Shown here: in pieces, positions 58,946 through 64,000 of the stretch
Numbering within the stretch: the first letter of the stretch is position 1
How the letters are laid out: the number at the start of each line of letters is the position of its first letter
From: Albifimbria verrucaria
Taxonomy: Eukaryota > Ascomycota > Sordariomycetes > Hypocreales > Stachybotryaceae
Length of the DNA: 64,000 nucleotides
Direction of reading: 5' to 3'
Assembly: GCA_020081605.1 (NCBI GenBank)
Contig: JAHREC010000018.1
Span: 1,798,001-1,862,000, forward strand
Made by a program: the position numbers and the translations under genes
The notes under the pieces: generated by a model
The model's database searches: none
What the model was told of the DNA's origin: nothing
The model's input: only the letters and a program-made list of their open reading frames with translations

Positions 58946-60323
58946 CTCGAAAGACTGAAGAGCTGGCGAATAAGAGCAGGAATCATTGAGATCACCCTAC
59001 GACTTCTCGAAACACTCCAAGTATATCTGCCAATCGACCCCGAAGCTGAACATGAACGGAGAAGCCGTGGCGAATGCCAGAGACAAAAGAGAAAGTAGAG
59101 GAGGATTTTAAGAGGCAGATTCTACGGCAGCAGATATGACGACAAGGTCCTTTGGTGATTTGAAAGCAATGTTAGCCCGACCGCTGTTCATTGAGCCGTG
59201 CCGGCGGAAACGACGCCATCACGATCCTAGTGCAACATTGCTTGGGTAATTTATGCAAAGGCTGATCTAAAGCAGTAGTACAGCTCCCTGTTATGAAACC
59301 CGCCCCAAATCAAAAGGTTGAACATAGTTATGTATATCCTCATTTGCCTATAGCCGCCCCGATAATTGAGGCGGGATAGAAATGAGCTGGGCAGAGGGAA
59401 ACGGGGCTGAGCGCGGGACAAGATGCCACGTTCGGCCGAGTAGAGTTAGACAAAAGAGCAAAGTTGGTGAACAAGGCCAGCACATGACCATAGAGGGACA
59501 GTAAGGGCCCTGCATGCAGGAAGTGGCTTATTGAGTGCATCCCCAGTCGACGTTGCATCAAGTGGACGGTGGCTACACCAGCAAGCAGCCCAAAGTAGAA
59601 AGTCAAGGATATATTCACCAATTATAGAAACCCACCTCTAATTTTGCCGAATCATTTACACGCAAACACCTGCTTGTTCTAGATTCTTCGGCTCCAGTCA
59701 ATACTACCCGATCGCCAACTCCATGATCCAGCTCTATTTTCGAACAAGAAATGAAGCTTCGCATTGCGTAAGTGTCAAGATGATGTAGCATCATGAGTGC
59801 CAATATGGGGGTAGCCAGACATCCGCCAGCCAAACAATTGGGTTAGGGTTCCCGAGTCATAAAACAAACACGCCACGCATACAGAGTCCGGGGTAACAAG
59901 ATCCAGATCGGATGATAAGTTGACGAGTACCTGGAGGAGAACGCTCAAAACGTTCTTGTCTTTTGCCCATGTGTAACTATCTTTCCTGTTCGAGACTGCA
60001 GTATGTCTCCATGGTAAGGCAACGAAAAAGGATGAAGATATTTTCGAGCTAGACACTGCTTTTGACGACTTTTCATACTGAAGAGCGAGTTTCTTCGAGT
60101 TAGTTTAGGTACTAAATGTTCCTATTGTATAATAGTATCGAGAATATGCTAAATTGTATACAAGTGTGCCGACCCACGTGCGCCATATATCAAGGACCTC
60201 GCTATATCTCTATTCCATGAAGCTTCATATTTTGAAAAAAAAAAAAAAAAAAAAAAGAAAAAAGAAAAAAAAAAAGAAAAAAGAAAAAGGAAGACATAAA
60301 GAAGTAGACAAAGAAAGAAAAGA
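58946..60323. other. Gene-free stretch with A-rich tract
   Basis: 1.38 kb. Short hydrophobic frames on the - strand (for example 59340-59621) are not convincing. Contains the A-rich tract at 60235-60292. Confidence 0.45.
60235..60292 (+). repeat. A-rich low-complexity tract (about 58 bases)
   Basis: A run of about 22 A followed by A5-A11 blocks separated by single G, just 3' of the GT69 gene (T-rich on the coding strand). Length is likely unreliable. Confidence 0.85.
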
Positions 60324-61702
60324 TTATGCATGCGACCATCCATTGAAAGCGAGCACCTGCATCTCATTTATAAGACATGATTTGCCTGGCTCGCTTTGGC
60401 TGGGATATCTCCTTTGCCAATCACGCCAGCGCCCGTGGACAAACCATTGGTTCCGGACAGAAACTCCTGACCACCTAGAAAACCGGTTTTTCCATAAACC
60501 GGTGAATATGGAAAACCTCGAGAGCCAAAAGCCCTTGGGGTGCACAGCCTTGTACGCTTCGCTGGTATAGCCTACACGTACCTGCGGATTCAGATACACC
60601 CCGGTCTTACTCGACGCCGGGTTGTCGGCATGAATCAAGCAGCACTCAGAGCCTTCGAGGTGCAGATCTGCTATTGTATCATTCACACCCCGGAACGAAA
60701 TCGCACCCGCGCCTGTGAATGCGGCTGCAGGCATAGAAACTAAATACAGATGGAATCGTCAGTTCAAGGATCTTTTGGCCGTGAATCTTTGTATAATCGG
60801 TAATTCTCACCTATACCGTTCCAACAGCTGGATACTGGAACTGGCCCTCCTGCTTTGATCGCAGCTCTAGATGCAGCGGACTGAAAATATGGCCAGGTTT
60901 GGGTGGCATGTCCGAAACCTTCAATGTCCCTGAGCGCAAAGGTATCATAGAACAGAGGTGGCTTGCTAAAGTCCAAAGAACAGGCCGCAGCGTAGGTGCC
61001 ATTGTTGGTGCTCATCAAATCGAGCACATCGTCGGTCTAGGTAAATGTTTAGCTGGTTTGCCTGGTGAACATGGTGCTGAGTAGACATACTGTAAAAAAG
61101 ACATCCCCAAGAAACAGAACATAGTCGAAAGTAGTGCCTGATTGCGCCATATCCACCAGAGGTTGCAATGATTTGTTCCTTAGACGTGCCAGGTACGGGA
61201 TCCTCCTAAGCCCCATTTCACCCTCCGCAGTCCTTACCCAGCCGTTACCTGGGACGGTTGGTGGGGATGCGATCTCTTCCTCGTGAGTGGTCTCATCTAG
61301 TGTAAAACTACGGCCAGCCCCAAGGGTACCGAGTGCTTCATCTAGCTCGTGGAGAGCTTCCTTGGATTGATCCCAACTGCCGCTCTCGTACACACTTACG
61401 AACACATTCTGCGGCCCCAGAGCTTGAACGAGCTCGAGAAGCTTTTGATTCCAGAATTCGCGAAGGATAATCTCATTGTTCCAATGCAGACTGGCAATGT
61501 ATACACGAGGTGTTTCCTGAGGTAGCCTCTGAGTCTGGCGGTGTTGGTACGCCTTGTAAAGACGATGGTGGACGAGATGAGTCTCTATAAGAGCGGCAAC
61601 CAGTATAATGTTTATTATATATCGAACGATCTTTAGTCTTCGAGCCGAAACCGGGAGTAGTCGACGTGTAGTAGAGTACCGCGGAGCTTTGAGCGATTGC
61701 AT
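60324..61702 (-). CDS. GT69 alpha-1,3-mannosyltransferase (CMT1/CAP59-like), Golgi type II membrane protein
   Basis: Three exons: 61702-61091, 61036-60811 and 60739-60324, 417 residues, in phase with no frame break. A short cytosolic N-terminus with basic residues precedes one hydrophobic helix (IVRYIINIILVAALIETHLV), as expected for a type II Golgi enzyme. The catalytic domain includes VYIASLHWNNEIILREFWNQ, FVSVYESGSWDQS, the Asp-containing DYVLFLGDVFFT then DDVLDLM block, YAAACSLDF, and the family-typical FTGAGAISFRG and HPKGFWLSRF. Cryptococcal CMT1 and CAP59 make mannosyl linkages in capsule or glycans. Substrate here unknown, and the ascomycete role is inferred. The gene has its A-rich tract directly downstream. 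Confidence 0.9.
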
Positions 61703-64000
61703 CCCTCGGCTATGCGGGACACACAGGAGACACGCTTCCAGGAGGGACTTGAATCGGATGGACGGGGACCAGAAATCGGGAGAGCCTGTCTCACTCTAGG
61801 TCAACACGGCGCCAGGACTTTCCATTAGTTTCTCTGTTGATACGTGTAGAAGAGGCTGGGACGCTTAGTTTCGTTTTGGACTGGCGAAAGGAAAAAGGTC
61901 GAACTTTGAAGGGGTCGGAAGTATCGGGTGGTTTGACTTTTGTGCCACCTTGGTGAGTCTTGGGAGCTTGGCCCCTCCTCTCCCTCGACCGTCATGTCAG
62001 CGAACCATGCAGAGAGATGACACGCTCCAGCCAACTAGACAAATAAACGTTGTTCAAAACCTGGATCCTTCCCTTGTTGGTCCTGGAATAAATGGTTGGT
62101 GCCCAGGGTCAAGCCAACCAACCCAGAAAGAGACGCGGCTCAGTCTTTGTTATGTCTCAGCCGTTTCTTGGGGGCCTCTTTGAATCACACCGCAGCAGTG
62201 AGATGGACGGCCCCGTCGGAACGCGTTATTGTTCTCTGGGGCTTCATTTCTTCGATGCCCAGGTTATTTTTAGAGTCTCTGGGCAAGGGGAACTGAGACG
62301 AAGATTGTAGCTCCCGATGCAGATTCTATAAAAGCAACTCCATGGCTTAGGTTGCAGAAGCCAGGCTATTGGTGCCAAGCGTGCCTTGGCGGTTCGTTTA
62401 AAGTAGTCACTAACAGGCAGAAGGAGGTCCATGGAGAGCTAGGCGTAATCTGTAAACCGAGGAGGGTCAATGAGAGAAGTGCGAGAGTCTTGCAACATTC
62501 CATACCACAAATAGGCCGTTTGCCAACCCCCGAGGAATGTGCCAAATGCTCCTTTGGGCAATGGTGGAGTCGTTTGATTGGCTAACCAGAGGCTTCCAGC
62601 AGGGAGCATATTAGGACGAGCAAGGGGCTCCTGCGAGCACTAATACCAAACCTCAACATGCCGATAGAATACCTACTCTAGCATATCCACCTCTTGGTAC
62701 AAAATACATAGGAGCCTATCGACCTGGGCATTCTCCCCTGCCAAGCACAGAGGATGATTTGCTGCGCCGAATGCCAAGGCTGTATCTATGTTGCAAGCCA
62801 TAGCTTTCCGCCTGGCGAGCACAAGCCAGATCCTGTCATTGCATTGCGAAACCCAACCTTGCTATAGGTCCAGATGCGAAGTCAGCCCCTTTTGAGTGCT
62901 TATGCCACTGGGCTGGGGCTTCCATAGGGCAGATTCGAGATTCGACTATTCTGGAAGAACCTCACAGCTCTGTTTCGGTTCCGAACATTTGCGATGATAA
63001 AACTCGCCATTCCTCATGATTCAACCGTTTCACACTGGAGCCATACGTTCTTCATCGTGAATAAAAATCTCTTGCTATACAGGTTACGATGGCGTTGTAT
63101 ACATATATCGACCTTGTTTTCTTCTATACTACGAGAATAAGGCGCATGCTCTCGTCGCAACTGCTTTGAAAAGATTACAAATGAGACTGTTGCTCCTGGT
63201 AGGCTTCTTCGATGATATCCAAGCCATCTATATTGCAGAGACAATATCGAAGAGATTGTAACAGCTGCTAGATCAAGCATACAATTTCCACGAGTGACTT
63301 GCAGGCAGCTTATCTCTGCACCAAGCCGTGTGTATACGGAAGAAAATTGCTGCATTGCCATCCCTTCTCTCTTACCTATTTCTGTGCGACCACAAAATTG
63401 ACAAACTTTGTGCTTCTTGAAGGTTTCTCGGAGAAATGATCACCAAGCTCTCCTGTTTCGTATTTGGCAATCCAAGTCAAGTAAGATCAGCAATGCATAT
63501 GCCCGTCAGATTGTGCAACGTTGCTCTCCGGCCGCGGCTCTGTAAAGTCCTCCTACCAGACTACGAGGGAGATCCCGGAATAGCCTGAATATTAGAAGTC
63601 ATCCGACATTCAATCCTTTTGGCTGCGTGATTAAGTGCTGGTCTCTGTAGTCGATACAGCAAGCTCGGACCATCAAATTCTGGCCACCAACGAGCTCATG
63701 TTGCTGGCAAAGTTCTTGCCACGGAAGGCTCAGTGACACTTGTTCTGGCTTACTTCTTATGACCATCTGTTTCTATATGCCATGTAATATGGGTTTTGTC
63801 AAAGCCCACCCCGCATTTAGGATCATATACGATTTCTTCGATACGACCACTTCAGTTACCCTTTAGAGAACGGGCAAGCTGCCGAATGCAACCCCAACAC
63901 CATAATGTTTCAATATGATGGCGGGATATGTATGCATGGCATATCATAGTGGTATTCTTCTCGGTTTCATATAGTGATTGAGTCCGAGCTGATCATGACT
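61703..64000. other. Gene-free stretch to window end
   Basis: 2.3 kb. Upstream part is the GT69 promoter. Open frames are short (longest 115 codons at 63014-63361, - strand) and unsupported. No RNA gene, repeat or transposon remnant recognised. Confidence 0.45.

Noticed and set aside
59340..60056. Two or three hydrophobic - strand frames between the CFEM and GT69 genes
   Set aside because: They do not join into a plausible membrane protein and show no motif.
63014..63361. 115-codon - strand frame near the window end
   Set aside because: No domain, intron structure or codon bias; probably chance.
1..64000. Programmed ribosomal frameshifting as the cause of the split frames
   Set aside because: The sites lack a common slippery heptamer and downstream structure, occur in many unrelated housekeeping genes, and sometimes need two bases.
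1..64000. Transposons, CRISPR, prophage or RIP-mutated repeats
   Set aside because: No terminal repeats, transposase or integrase frames, or repeat-spacer arrays; AT-rich zones lack the paired-repeat context expected of RIP.

Overview
The window is nuclear DNA from a filamentous ascomycete (Pezizomycotina, probably a Sordariomycete). The evidence is the gene content (an RTA1-like membrane protein, a CFEM protein, a GT69 mannosyltransferase, Zn2Cys6 and fungal-specific transcription factors, a class II peroxidase), short introns of about 43-135 bases with GTRAGT-type donors and CTRAC branch sites, one intronless tRNA-Val, and strong C-ending codon bias in housekeeping genes. I see no mobile element, CRISPR, prophage or bacterial operon. 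About 26 protein genes and one tRNA can be supported.

Layout. 1-1005: 5' part of a Yvc1-like TRP cation channel (-). 1764-3546: conserved membrane protein of unknown function (+). 4582-5819: RTA1-family protein (+). 8204-9717: Mid2/WSC-like single-pass surface protein (+) with a long uORF-bearing leader. 10391-10846: small conserved fungal protein (+). 12652-14188: transcription-factor-like protein without a zinc cluster (+). 14711-15970: secreted class II peroxidase (-). 17084-18418: WRAP53/Swt21-like WD-repeat protein (-). 19288-20494: PQ-loop membrane protein (+). 22758-23962: R3H protein (+). 24301-26954: possible Zip2/SHOC1-like protein (-). 27588-31179: DDB1 (+). 31712-32617: Rieske protein (+). 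33116-34962: CCT1 (-), divergent from 35590-37321: cytosolic prolyl-tRNA synthetase (+). 37573-38690: LYC1-like acetyltransferase (-). 40443-41465: Zn2Cys6 regulator (+). 42017-42844: PSF2 (+). 43075-43882: unknown Ser/Pro-rich protein (-). 44462-44535: tRNA-Val(AAC). 45172-46463: secreted M28 aminopeptidase (+). 46840-48603: NAF1 (-), divergent from 49113-51096: ALG9 (+). 51774-52076: small hydrophilic protein (+). 53043-55699: sulfate permease (+). 55896-57180: F-box protein (-). 57683-58945: CFEM surface protein (-). 60324-61702: GT69 mannosyltransferase (-).

The genes do not form one pathway. They are the usual fungal mix of core functions (chaperonin, translation, respiration, replication, snoRNP assembly, N-glycosylation, DNA-damage ubiquitin ligase) and accessory surface or secreted proteins. 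Gene-poor stretches of 1-2.4 kb separate the accessory genes.

The dominant signal is that about 19 of the 26 genes carry reading-frame breaks, roughly 30 in total. Almost all can be explained by one missing base, usually in a run of 3-6 identical bases (or occasionally a missing dinucleotide). They hit essential genes (DDB1, ProRS, PSF2, NAF1, ALG9) as well as accessory ones. Uncorrected deletion errors in the consensus explain this better than pseudogenes. Gene calls below give the joined span and name each break. I did not find a convincing undescribed biological system. The best leads are a possible 4-base microexon in the Zn2Cys6 gene, the XPF-like/Zip2-like protein, and a set of introns with GTC-type donors.
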